DNA of 45,942 nucleotides. It comes from Caldilineaceae bacterium SB0664_bin_27. Lineage in GTDB: Bacteria > Chloroflexota > Anaerolineae > Caldilineales > Caldilineaceae. The notes under the pieces were generated by a model. The model ran no database searches and was not told where the DNA came from. It saw only the letters and a program-made list of their open reading frames with translations. The translations under genes and the position numbers were made by a program. Below, one piece after another: positions 34,912 to 43,009 of the stretch (position 1 is its first letter; each line of letters opens with the position of its first letter). The stretch lies in contig VXRG01000026.1 in NCBI GenBank assembly GCA_009838625.1, forward strand, positions 1-45,942, read 5' to 3'.

Positions 34912-35880
34912 CTATCCATTTGGAACCTCATTGACCGGCGCACGCGGCCGCTCGCCCCGCAAAACGCGTACCACCTCTTCCGCTCCCTGCACGCGCACAT
35001 CGACCTTGGATTCCTCAGAATACCACCCCGCATGGGGCGTGAGCAAGATGCGCTCTTCCTTCAGGAAGGGATGATCAGCCGCGACCGGTTCAACATTCAA
35101 CACGTCCAGCGCGGCGCCGGCGATCTGTCCACCTTGAACTGCTGCCAGCAGCGCGTCTTCGTCTACCAATGCACCGCGCGCAGCGTTCACCAGGTAAGCG
35201 GTTGGCTTCATCTTTGCCAGCGTCTCTGCATTTATCAGGTGGCGTGTCTCGTCCGTCAGCGGCGAGTGCAGCGATATATAGTCCGACATGTGCAGCAGCG
35301 TCTCCAGGTCGACGACCTGAACACCGAGCTCCTCCATTGCCGCCGCATCCACGTAGGGGTCGAAGACCAGTACCTCAAGCCCCAACCCGCGACCCTTGGC
35401 CGCCGTCGCCTGGCCGATGCGACCGCATCCGATTACCCCCAGAGTCTGGTCGCCGAACCGGTAGAGAATCCCGCCCGATTCACTGTTCCAGATTCCCTGG
35501 CGTGTCGCGCCGAGAAGGCCGGGCAGTCCCCGCGCCTGTGCCATCACCAGCGCAATGGCGTGCGTGGAGACCTCATCAATCGAATAGTCGGGCGCGTATG
35601 TCACCCAAATGCCGCGCTCCGTGGCCGCCTCGATGTCGATGGCGTCCAAACCCGTACCAACGCGGCAGATCAGCCGGCATCGTTCCAGGCTCCGGATGAG
35701 GTCCGCCCGTACCGGCTGAATCGTTACCATCAGAGCATCGCAGTGCAGTGCGGCCTCCCTGGCCGCTTCAGTATCCAAGTTGCCGACATGCTCTATCTCC
35801 AGGCCGGCGGCGCTGAGGATCTCTTGTTCGATTTCAATGTCCCCGAAACCGGGGTAGGCAATCACGACGTTCATGTTCAT
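34912..35880 (-). CDS. D-2-hydroxyacid dehydrogenase (cluster B)
   Basis: 322 residues of the D-isomer 2-hydroxyacid dehydrogenase family, close in style to phosphoglycerate dehydrogenase/CtBP-like proteins. The Rossmann motif is GVIGCGRIG, followed by VFDPY, which favours NAD. Catalytic Arg (NAARGALVD), Glu (LNVEPV) and His (TPHAGWY) are present. It is the first gene of the cluster B unit, 24 nt before the SDR. Cluster A also has such a gene upstream of its SDR, separated by the DUF433 gene. Confidence 0.9.
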   Translation of the reverse strand: MNMNVVIAYPGFGDIEIEQEILSAAGLEIEHVGNLDTEAAREAALHCDALMVTIQPVRADLIRSLERCRLICRVGTGLDAIDIEAATERGIWVTYAPDYSIDEVSTHAIALVMAQARGLPGLLGATRQGIWNSESGGILYRFGDQTLGVIGCGRIGQATAAKGRGLGLEVLVFDPYVDAAAMEELGVQVVDLETLLHMSDYISLHSPLTDETRHLINAETLAKMKPTAYLVNAARGALVDEDALLAAVQGGQIAGAALDVLNVEPVAADHPFLKEERILLTPHAGWYSEESKVDVRVQGAEEVVRVLRGERPRAPVNEVPNG

Positions 35881-36124
35881 GTGATCTTCTCTTCAACTCT
35901 AGATTAGGGATGAGTAAGTGGGCTGGTCAGAAGTGCGCCTTTTCAGCACGGGAGTGGGCGGAAAGTCACTCGACGGCTTCGACGCAAGGGTCCTTAGTCT
36001 TCTCCGTCGGCAGTCTCAAACTCTCAGTCTCAGGTCTGAAGCCCTGGTAATTCGCGTCACTCGCTCGCGGCCGAAAACCCGCAAACGAACTCTCAACCCA
36101 TTTGCTCCGTAAACCAAAACGCAA

Positions 36125-36141
36125 TGTAGCGTCGCGTTACA
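36125..36141. promoter_or_regulatory. Imperfect palindrome between dehydratase and cluster B
   Basis: A 17-bp near-palindrome with TGTA and TACA ends around CGTCGCG, one mismatched pair, just past the dehydratase stop and upstream of cluster B. It could be an operator or chance; the rest of 35881-36158 shows no gene or clear promoter. Confidence 0.25.
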
Positions 36142-36158
36142 GTGGCCGAGTATGTACT

Positions 36159-37373
36159 CTAGCCCGTCGATACATCCTTAAGACTGGAAGCGTCGCTGAC
36201 CTCAACATGAACATCGCTGCGCTCCAGCACTTCAGGCCTCAGTGCCGTCCCGAGCCCAGGCCTGTCGGGAAACTCTAACTGACCTTCTCGGATCACCAAC
36301 TCCTCGGTCATCACATCATTGTACCAGCCCTGTGTGTATGCCCGTACTGTCTCCATGATCATCGCATTGGGCGCATGCGCCGCCAAATGTGCGGCCGACC
36401 ACAAGGCCACCGGACCGATCGTGTCATGTGTGGTAAAGGGCAGATAGTAAGTGTCCGCCATCGCAACAATTTTACGCGTCTCGGTCAGGCCGCCGGTCCA
36501 AGCCATGTCGGGCATCACGATGTGGGCCGCGTTCTTCTCCACGACCTGCCGAAATCCGAACCGGGTAAAAAGGCGCTCGCTCACGCAAATGGGAACTTTG
36601 GTTGCAGCAGCCAAGCGTGCATAGGAGTCGACGTTGTCGGGGGGAATGATCTCTTCCAGCCACATGATGTCGTACGGTTCGAGAGCACGGCCGATATCTA
36701 TGGCGATGGGCAGGTTCCAGCGCGCGTGCCCTTCGATCGCAACCTGCATCTTGTCGCCAACCGCCGCCCGGATCTGTTGGATCGGTTCGAGGCCGCGCTT
36801 GAGATCATCCGGGTCCAGGTAGTGGCCGACAGGCCCCACTGCGCCGACCCCGGCGCGCTGTCCAACCGGACCGCCCAGCGAAACGCCGAACTGGTCCCAG
36901 GGCCAGATTTTCATCGCTCGAACTCCCGTAGACAGCAGCTCCTGCGCCAGTTCACCAGCCCGCCCCTCCATCCAGGCGTGGTAGTCCATGTGGGGTCCAT
37001 GGCTGACACACGTGTTGTAGATGGGAATGCGATCACGGTTCCGCCCGCCTAGCATGTTGTAGATGGGCTGGCCGGTGTACTGCCCCAGCAGGTCCCAGAG
37101 AGCCACGTCCACCGTCGAAATGGCGCGCGTCTCGGCGCCGGCGAACCCGAAAAAGTTCACCGTAGCGAACATGTTGTTCCAGTGATTCTCGATGTCGAAA
37201 ACAGAGCGCCCAATCAGCAGGTTGGCAAACACATCATGGATCACCGCGGCAACGGCGCGAGGCACGTAATACGTTTCGCCCAGCCCGATCAGGCCCTCGT
37301 CGGTGTGGATACGCAGCCAGAGTGTATTGAACTGCTCTTCAAACCAGATCGTCTCGAGTTTCTGGATTTTCAC
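36159..37373 (-). CDS. Enolase-superfamily dehydratase, galactonate/mannonate-dehydratase-like
   Basis: 404 residues, mandelate racemase/muconate lactonising group. Candidate metal ligands are E214 (IEGHAR), E240 (WLEEI) and E266 (VSERLF); H216 and H316 (TTHDT) are candidate acid/base residues. The EGHAR pattern recalls the D-x-H arrangement of galactonate and mannonate dehydratases. Expected role: dehydration of an aldonate or similar acid to a 2-keto-3-deoxy acid, needing Mg2+. The start is a GTG at 37373, with an AGGAG site 7 nt upstream. It stands alone on the minus strand, divergent from the dehydrogenase at 37905. Confidence 0.85.
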   Translation of the reverse strand: MKIQKLETIWFEEQFNTLWLRIHTDEGLIGLGETYYVPRAVAAVIHDVFANLLIGRSVFDIENHWNNMFATVNFFGFAGAETRAISTVDVALWDLLGQYTGQPIYNMLGGRNRDRIPIYNTCVSHGPHMDYHAWMEGRAGELAQELLSTGVRAMKIWPWDQFGVSLGGPVGQRAGVGAVGPVGHYLDPDDLKRGLEPIQQIRAAVGDKMQVAIEGHARWNLPIAIDIGRALEPYDIMWLEEIIPPDNVDSYARLAAATKVPICVSERLFTRFGFRQVVEKNAAHIVMPDMAWTGGLTETRKIVAMADTYYLPFTTHDTIGPVALWSAAHLAAHAPNAMIMETVRAYTQGWYNDVMTEELVIREGQLEFPDRPGLGTALRPEVLERSDVHVEVSDASSLKDVSTG

Positions 37374-37471
37374 CTAATTGCTCCTAAGCCTTCACTTGCC
37401 ACTACAATTCTCAGAAGAGGGGCATCTGAACTGGTGTCCTGCCCTGCTCTACCCGAAACTTACTAAACTGA

Positions 37472-37663
37472 AGAAAATGCCCCTCCAGGACGAAGGCCAT
37501 CCGAAAGGAGCTTCAATGTTGTCTCAACCTGATCGAGAAAACGGAGACAGGCAAAAAGGGCGCTTACCATTTATTCGGAAGGGATGGAAGTGTCTCCGCT
37601 CAGTGGGACATCAAAGCCCTACGCAAAAAGTGGGCTGATTTTTGCGATGTCAGGAGGAGTAAT
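37472..37663 (+). pseudogene. Start-less coding relic, unknown function
   Basis: In one frame this stretch reads as a natural-looking basic protein end: KAIRKELQCCLNLIEKT, GKKGAYHLFGRDGS, AQWDIKALRKKWADFC, then a stop. It has no in-frame ATG, GTG or TTG, and an in-frame TGA lies just upstream at 37469-37471. The preceding part of the neighbouring frame (LTKLKKMPLQDE) could be its N-terminal side if a frameshift occurred near 37490. No family was recognised. It may equally be chance. Confidence 0.3.
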
Positions 37664-37731
37664 CGGGATGGAAGCTAAGCCCAGGAAACGCAACCCGTTC
37701 CGCCGCAACCTTGTGCAGTGGCGCAATGCGA

Positions 37732-37761
37732 TTGACAGTTGAAAACCGGAGAAAGTATACT
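37732..37761 (+). promoter_or_regulatory. Strong sigma-70-type promoter
   Basis: A perfect TTGACA (37732-37737), an 18-bp spacer and TATACT (37756-37761). Transcription would start near 37768 and give a leader of about 137 nt to the dehydrogenase start at 37905. Confidence 0.6.
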
Positions 37762-37904
37762 CCTTATCGTCGAAATCATACTATAGCCCCAAACTGAGGG
37801 CAAACGGTTTCAGAATCTTTGACACTGCCTATAGGAGTTGCCGCAAAGGGCAAATCTGCCGACGTCGTTGGCGTGCTCCGGGCTAAGAAACAGAAGGCCA
37901 TACC

Positions 37905-38960
37905 ATGTCCGACTGGAGTCATCTGGAAGATTTCCGCGTTGTCCGTCTTAACGCCGTACTCTCACAAATGTCCCAATACGAGAGGGATCGCTTTCGCGAG
38001 CACCACCTCCACCCCTTCGAGGTGGAAGCCAATACGCCCCCTACGATCATTCCCCGCATCAGTGACTGCGATGCCATATTTGTCGTCTCTACGGCGCTGC
38101 CCGAAGGCGTAATCGAGAGCCTGAGCCGCTGCCGTGTGATCTCCCGCCTTGGCACAGGAACTGACAAGATTGACGTCGCCGCCGCGACCCGCAAGGGCAT
38201 CCTCGTGACCAATGTCCCCACCTTCTGCGTCGAAGAGCAGGCCGACCACACGATGGCACTGCTTCTGGCGTTGCATCGCAAACTGCCGCAGATGTCCGCA
38301 GCGATGGCGTCCGGAGCCTGGAACAAGGCCCGCCGTCAGGCCTCCACCAATCAGCGTCTTGACGGTCGTGTTCTGGGCTTGGTCGGCTTCGGCAACTCTG
38401 CCCGTGCGGTAGCCAGGAGGGCGCAGGGCTTCGGAATCCGTGTGGTCGCTACGCGTCGCAATATGGACGCGCCCAAGGATGCCGCAGATGAACTGGGCGT
38501 AGAGATGATGGGCTTGGAGGAACTGCTCGAACAGTCGGATGACGTGTCTCTTCATCTGCCTTTGACAGATGAGACCTACCACCTGCTTGACGGAGCCATG
38601 CTGCGTAAGATGAAACAGGGCGCCTACCTCATCAACACGTCCCGCGGGGCGATCGTCGATGAGACGGCGCTGGTGGATCTCTTGCGCGCAGGAACGCTGG
38701 CCGGTGCAGGAATCGACACATTCGAGGGCATCGATGTTTTCGTCGAAGAGGAAGGGCCATCGGACCACCCTCTTCTCTCCCTCGACAATGTGATTCTCTC
38801 GCCCCACGTCGGCGCCATCTCCGTTCAGGCAATGCAGGACGTCACCAACGGCGGCATTGGCAACGCGGCGGCTGTCCTGAGCGGATACTGGCCGCCAGCC
38901 GAAAACCTCGTGAATCCCGAAGTCGTACCCAGGTTTCCCCTGGCCAAACGGGAGGAGTGA
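37905..38960 (+). CDS. D-2-hydroxyacid dehydrogenase with altered cofactor motif
   Basis: 351 residues. Catalytic Arg (NTSRGAIVD), Glu (DTFEG) and His (SPHVGA) are present. The Rossmann motif is changed: GFGNSARAVA has Ala where the third Gly is usual, and the strand that normally ends in Asp reads VVATRRN. Two Arg there would suit NADP rather than NAD (inference). A short acidic insert (DVFVEEEGPS) follows the Glu motif. The ribosome site is weak. It is transcribed from the strong promoter at 37732-37761, away from the neighbouring dehydratase. Confidence 0.87.
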   Translation: MSDWSHLEDFRVVRLNAVLSQMSQYERDRFREHHLHPFEVEANTPPTIIPRISDCDAIFVVSTALPEGVIESLSRCRVISRLGTGTDKIDVAAATRKGILVTNVPTFCVEEQADHTMALLLALHRKLPQMSAAMASGAWNKARRQASTNQRLDGRVLGLVGFGNSARAVARRAQGFGIRVVATRRNMDAPKDAADELGVEMMGLEELLEQSDDVSLHLPLTDETYHLLDGAMLRKMKQGAYLINTSRGAIVDETALVDLLRAGTLAGAGIDTFEGIDVFVEEEGPSDHPLLSLDNVILSPHVGAISVQAMQDVTNGGIGNAAAVLSGYWPPAENLVNPEVVPRFPLAKREE

Positions 38961-38981
38961 TCCAACCTTCCTGCGCACGTT

Positions 38982-39000
38982 GGCCCCAGGAGAAGGGGCC
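38982..39000. repeat. GC-rich hairpin after the dehydrogenase gene
   Basis: GGCCCC, a 7-nt loop AGGAGAA and GGGGCC, 22 nt after the stop at 38960. There is no T-run, so it is a doubtful terminator. The piece GGAGAAGGGGC is shared with the intragenic palindrome at 9635-9660. It may belong to a dispersed palindromic repeat family. Confidence 0.35.
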
Positions 39001-39232
39001 GTCATGAAGCCTAGCTGTTTTACAAGCCTACAAAGGCATGACGCAGAAGGATTCAACGGTCGGAGGATCCTACTAAATCGATTACTTGCAGGCAATTGTT
39101 CAACAATCCACAAAAGGATTTGCACTGGCTATCAATCCTGTTGTATGGTGCATTTGAGTCGTAAGCAACTGAGCTTTGAAGGCTTACGGATTCACATTCT
39201 GGTTTACTTAGTTTTACAGAGGAGTCAATCCA

Positions 39233-39508
39233 ATGACCCATGTGATATTTGATTTGTGCATTCGGGACGGCGCCTGCGTGGAAGTCTGCCCCGTTGAGTG
39301 CATAATTCCCGGCATGCCGGAAGAGGAATGGCCCTGGTACTATATCGATCCGGAAACCTGCATCGACTGCGGCGCGTGCGTACCCGAGTGTCCGACGGAT
39401 GCAATTCTGCCCGAAGAGGACTTGCCGGAAGAGTATGCCTATACAACTGAATTGAATGCCATGTACTTCGAGGAAGGACCGGGTTACGCGGCACTCGACA
39501 TGGTCTAG
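39233..39508 (+). CDS. Ferredoxin with two iron-sulfur cluster motifs
   Basis: 91 residues. Eight Cys fall in two groups: C9-x5-C15-x3-C19-x3-C23 and C43-x2-C46-x2-C49-x3-C53. The second is a classical [4Fe-4S] motif. The first resembles the seven-iron Thermus ferredoxin type but is two residues shorter between its first two Cys. An acidic stretch with WPWYY lies between the groups, and the tail is acidic. It is a soluble electron carrier. A GAGGAG ribosome site precedes the ATG, and a terminator follows at 39640-39663. Partner unknown. Confidence 0.9.
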   Translation: MTHVIFDLCIRDGACVEVCPVECIIPGMPEEEWPWYYIDPETCIDCGACVPECPTDAILPEEDLPEEYAYTTELNAMYFEEGPGYAALDMV

Positions 39509-39639
39509 CCTGAACCGGCTTGTTCGCGCGTGCCTGCTCTCCCAATGTCGGAAGCGCTGAAGTGGGTGACGTGTTCTCCCAGAGAGCGCAATTGGTTGGA
39601 CGATTCGGTTGAGAGCCGGCTCGTTCGATTGGAAACTTT

Positions 39640-39663
39640 GCCCCTGCGACTGCAGGGGCTTTT
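39640..39663 (+). terminator. Rho-independent terminator after the ferredoxin
   Basis: A perfect 8-bp stem GCCCCTGC/GCAGGGGC with a 4-nt loop GACT, followed directly by TTTT. It lies 131 nt past the ferredoxin stop and 40 nt before the PIG-L gene. Confidence 0.75.
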
Positions 39664-39702
39664 CTGTCCGTTGACTCTTCCTTAGTCCCAGGAGCCATAC
39701 AA

Positions 39703-40494
39703 ATGACCGATTCCCGCGAAGTGAACCCCCCGGACTGGTCGGAGGTGGAGCGTGTACTGATAATCATGGCGCACCCGGATGACCCTGACTTTTCGTGCGC
39801 CGGTTCAGCGATTCAGATGGCGCGTCAAGGTATCGAGGTCACCTACATGATTCTGACCAACGGCGACAAAGGTAACCACAATCCGCTCGTTACTCGCCAC
39901 CAGTTGATCTTGATGCGCAAAGAAGAGCAACGTAAGGCAGCGGCATTGTGTGGAGTCAAACATGTCCTGTTCATGGACGAGGAGGACGGCTTTTTGCGCC
40001 CAACCCCCGAAATCCGCAAGCGAGTCTGCCGCGAAATCCGCCGGATTCGTCCGGAACTGATTATCTGCAACAGTCCCGACCGATACATCTCCGGCCGCGG
40101 TTACATCAACCATCCAGATCATCGCAACGCCGGACTCATTGCCCTTGAGGCAATCTTCCCCGCGGCCGACAACCCGATGTTTTATCCCGATCTGACGAAC
40201 GAGGGTTACCCTCCCCACAACATCAGCCAGCTCTACATCAGCCATGCCGAAGAGGCCGATGTTGAAGTGGACATAACGGATGACCTCGAACTCAAGATCA
40301 AGGCGATTCTTTGCCACGAAAGCCAGTTCGACGACCTGGAAGCCACCGAGAAGCGCATGCGCGAGTGGGGAGGCGAAGAGCAGGAAGACGGCACCAAACG
40401 CCACTTCGAGCGATTCCAGCAGTTGGACTTCCGCAGCCGGCCGCGCCGCGGGCCCAAGGCAGCCGACAAGGACACTCAAGACTCAGAATCCTGA
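39703..40494 (+). CDS. PIG-L family deacetylase
   Basis: 263 residues of the GlcNAc-PI de-N-acetylase family, zinc-dependent enzymes that remove acetyl from N-acetylglucosamine-type groups. The zinc motif AHPDDPDF is at about 24-31, with a second His site NHPDHRNAG near residue 139. The C-terminal part is charged ([10 protein letters not shown]). An AGGAG site precedes the ATG. Terminators flank the gene on both sides, so it is probably transcribed alone. Substrate could be a sugar, a mycothiol/bacillithiol-type precursor or a lipid; unknown. Confidence 0.9.
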   Translation: MTDSREVNPPDWSEVERVLIIMAHPDDPDFSCAGSAIQMARQGIEVTYMILTNGDKGNHNPLVTRHQLILMRKEEQRKAAALCGVKHVLFMDEEDGFLRPTPEIRKRVCREIRRIRPELIICNSPDRYISGRGYINHPDHRNAGLIALEAIFPAADNPMFYPDLTNEGYPPHNISQLYISHAEEADVEVDITDDLELKIKAILCHESQFDDLEATEKRMREWGGEEQEDGTKRHFERFQQLDFRSRPRRGPKAADKDTQDSES

Positions 40495-40502
40495 AAAGAG
40501 AA

Positions 40503-40529
40503 GAGTGGAGGGGGCAGCCCCCTCCACTC
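40503..40529. terminator. Terminator between PIG-L and importer 3
   Basis: A perfect 12-bp stem GAGTGGAGGGGG/CCCCCTCCACTC with a 3-nt loop. On the minus strand it is followed by TTCTCTTTT, a suitable T-rich tail for the importer 3 operon. It may also stop the PIG-L transcript on the plus strand, although there the tail is not T-rich. Confidence 0.7.
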
Positions 40530-40585
40530 CATCTATCCAGTCAATCCGGTCACTAAGATGCTGCTATAGCATCTGACACCAACCT

Positions 40586-42001
40586 CTACTCCACCTCACC
40601 CATCAACTCTTCCTGCAGCTCATTCGCCGTATCCGTCAACGCATCGAGCGTCGCCTGAATATCTGCACCCTGCATAATCTCGTTAAAGGCTGTCTCCGCG
40701 GCGTCGCGCACAGCCTGGTAGGAGATGAGCTGAGGCTCATAAGCACCGTAGCCCAAGAGGGCCAGGGCCTCGCCATACTGCGGGTTCTCCTCCACATAGC
40801 CGGTCAGATGCGCTTCCGTGCCTGCACGGGTGGGGAAGTAGTTGCTCGCCTCTACCCAGCGAGCCTGAACTTCCGGTGTCGTGAACCACTTGATAAACAG
40901 CCACGCCGCCAACTCCTGCTCCGGCGGGCCGGCCGTAATCATAACGTCCGCGCCGTAGATGTTCTGCACCGGATTCTCGGTCGTGTGCGGAATCGCGGTC
41001 ACGCCCCATACGTCCATGTCACGTCCCTGTTCTTCCGCGATCGTGACCATGTCGTTGGCGTAGAAAGGCAGACCGGAGCTTGAGCCCTGCGTAAAGCTCG
41101 CCCGCCGCGCCGCGAACTCAGGATTCGGGTAACCTTCTGTGAAAAAGTAGGCGCACCCGTTGTCGAACATGCGCTTCAGCATCGTCATGGCGTCAATCGT
41201 GGCCTGACCGTTGTAAACGTAGCCCGTGTTGTCCTCGTTCAAAACGTCGCCGCCAAGGGCAAACGTCCAGGACGCCATCGCAGAAGCGTCGTCCCGCAGG
41301 ATGTAGCCGCCCGTACCGTCACCGTTCGCTTCGGCCCCGGCGCAAGCCATCGCTTCAAACTCCTCCGGAGTGGTCGGCGGCCCGGCGAATCCCATCTCCT
41401 TCAGCCAGGTCTGATTGTAATACAGGACTTCCATCGAGCGGTTGGGCGGGAAGCCCAGGCGCTGACTGTCGAAGACCGGGTGGACGCCCTGCTCCATGAA
41501 ACTGGCGAAGAAGTCATCCCGTTCCTCTGCTGAGAAACCCCATGTAGAATCGTCGATGTACGTGTCGAAGTCGGCCAGGACGCCGTTCAACTGGTAGAAG
41601 GCCTGGTCGTTCTGATAACCAACGATCAGGCTCGCCGGCTGCTCACCCGAAGCCGTACTGGCGTTAACTTTGTCGCGGATGTCGTTGTAGCCGCCCTGAT
41701 TCTGCGCGTCGAGGACGATGCCGCACTCATTGTTCGTATTGAAATCCTCGACGATGACCGCCAGCTTCTCCTCGCGAGAGCCTCGGTGCTGATGCCACCA
41801 GACGATCGTCTGACCGCGCGGATCTATGCCTGCCAGCGGGCCGTCGGCCGCAGGTGCGCATGGTCCTTCGTCCATGGCCTCGCCCGCGGGCGCTTCCTCC
41901 TCCATCGCCGCGGGCGCCTGAGCAGCGGGCGCCGGGCAAGCCGCCAAGACCAGCGCGGCAACCAGAAGCGTTGCCAACATCCACATTCGTTTTGAATTCA
42001 T
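40586..42001 (-). CDS. Extracellular solute-binding protein, Sec lipoprotein (importer 3)
   Basis: 471 residues. The N-terminus is a Sec-type lipoprotein signal ([13 protein letters not shown]...LAAC) with Cys at about 22 and no twin arginine, unlike the binding proteins of importers 1 and 2. An acidic Ala/Pro/Met linker follows ([16 protein letters not shown]). The body is a family 1 sugar-binding protein. The ATG at 42001 has an AGGAG site 10 nt upstream; an in-frame start 15 codons earlier has none. It is the last gene of its operon, after both permeases, the reverse of the order in the other importers. Confidence 0.92.
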   Translation of the reverse strand: MNSKRMWMLATLLVAALVLAACPAPAAQAPAAMEEEAPAGEAMDEGPCAPAADGPLAGIDPRGQTIVWWHQHRGSREEKLAVIVEDFNTNNECGIVLDAQNQGGYNDIRDKVNASTASGEQPASLIVGYQNDQAFYQLNGVLADFDTYIDDSTWGFSAEERDDFFASFMEQGVHPVFDSQRLGFPPNRSMEVLYYNQTWLKEMGFAGPPTTPEEFEAMACAGAEANGDGTGGYILRDDASAMASWTFALGGDVLNEDNTGYVYNGQATIDAMTMLKRMFDNGCAYFFTEGYPNPEFAARRASFTQGSSSGLPFYANDMVTIAEEQGRDMDVWGVTAIPHTTENPVQNIYGADVMITAGPPEQELAAWLFIKWFTTPEVQARWVEASNYFPTRAGTEAHLTGYVEENPQYGEALALLGYGAYEPQLISYQAVRDAAETAFNEIMQGADIQATLDALTDTANELQEELMGEVE

Positions 42002-42115
42002 AAGGTTTGGTCTCCTGATGTGGTTGAATACCGAAACGGTTAACACGATATCGAAAACTGAAGCCTGACAGTTTCGGACATAAAGAAGGTCCTTCTCGTC
42101 ATCGAACTGCCCCCG

Positions 42116-43009
42116 CTAACCCTTCAGACCGGTTGTGGCAATGCCCTCGATGAAGTGGCGCTGCGTGAAGAAGTAGAGGACGACGATCGGCAGCATTGTT
42201 ATGATGGCTCCGGCCATCTGCAGGTGCAAAAGCGCGCCGGCCTCATCCAGAAAGACGAGCAGACCGTAGGAAATAGGCCGCCAATCCGAAGACGTCGTCA
42301 CTAGAATCGGCCAGGCAAGCGCGTTCCAGGCGCCCACAAAACCAAACAGTACCAGCGTCATAACCGCGGCGGTGGAAAGCGGCAGAACCACCGTTATCAA
42401 GTAGCGTAGATGCCCGGAGCCGTCAATCTGCGCCGAGTCCCACAGTTCGCGAGGGATCTGCTGGAAGAACTGGCGTAGCAGAAATATCCCGAACGCGCTC
42501 GCCATGAATGGAATCGTCAACGAAGGCCAATTGTTGATCCAAGGTATAGGACTAATGCGCCCCAACCAGGAAACCGTGATGAAGTTTGGAACCCAGGTTA
42601 TCGCTTCGGGCAGCATTAGAGTCGAGAGCAACAGCGTGAACAGAAAGCTCTTACCCGGAAACTCCATCTGCGCGAAGGCATAGGCCGCCAGCGCGCAGAA
42701 CACAACCGCCCCGCCAACCGAAATCAAAGTAATCTTGACGCTGTTCATGAAATATAGCGAGAACTGCGCGTCGTGCCAAGCCTCTGTATAGTTGGTCCAC
42801 TGCGGTGTGGAAGGTAGTGCCCGTCCTCCTGTGGCTTCGGTCAGATTCATCAGCGACACGCTCACCGTATAGAGAAAAGGCAGTATCGCGAATGCTGCTC
42901 CTATGATCAGCACGGTGTATATGATTGCCTGATTCAGAGCAGCCCGCCGTGTGGCCGGATCGGCCTGGCGTAGTCGAAAGGCACCCCCGGCTAACGTTTC
43001 ATTAGCCAT
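42116..43009 (-). CDS. Carbohydrate ABC transporter permease, MalG type (importer 3)
   Basis: 297 residues from the ATG at 43009, which has a strong AGGAGGGTC site. Its first 8 nt overlap the end of the MalF-type gene, so translation is coupled. An in-frame start at 43045 lies inside that gene. Six hydrophobic segments and the EAA loop [24 protein letters not shown] are seen. It forms the channel with the long permease encoded upstream. No ATPase gene is present. Confidence 0.92.
   Translation of the reverse strand: MANETLAGGAFRLRQADPATRRAALNQAIIYTVLIIGAAFAILPFLYTVSVSLMNLTEATGGRALPSTPQWTNYTEAWHDAQFSLYFMNSVKITLISVGGAVVFCALAAYAFAQMEFPGKSFLFTLLLSTLMLPEAITWVPNFITVSWLGRISPIPWINNWPSLTIPFMASAFGIFLLRQFFQQIPRELWDSAQIDGSGHLRYLITVVLPLSTAAVMTLVLFGFVGAWNALAWPILVTTSSDWRPISYGLLVFLDEAGALLHLQMAGAIITMLPIVVLYFFTQRHFIEGIATTGLKG

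Larger units (their letters stand above)
37374..37904. other. Divergent intergenic region with possible relic
   Basis: 531 bp between two divergent genes. It contains a possible coding relic (37472-37663), a 9-bp inverted repeat (GAGGGGCAT at 37417-37425, ATGCCCCTC at 37477-37485), an 8-bp hairpin (CGCAAAAA/TTTTTGCG, 37622-37646), and a strong promoter (37732-37761) reading towards 37905. Confidence 0.6.
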
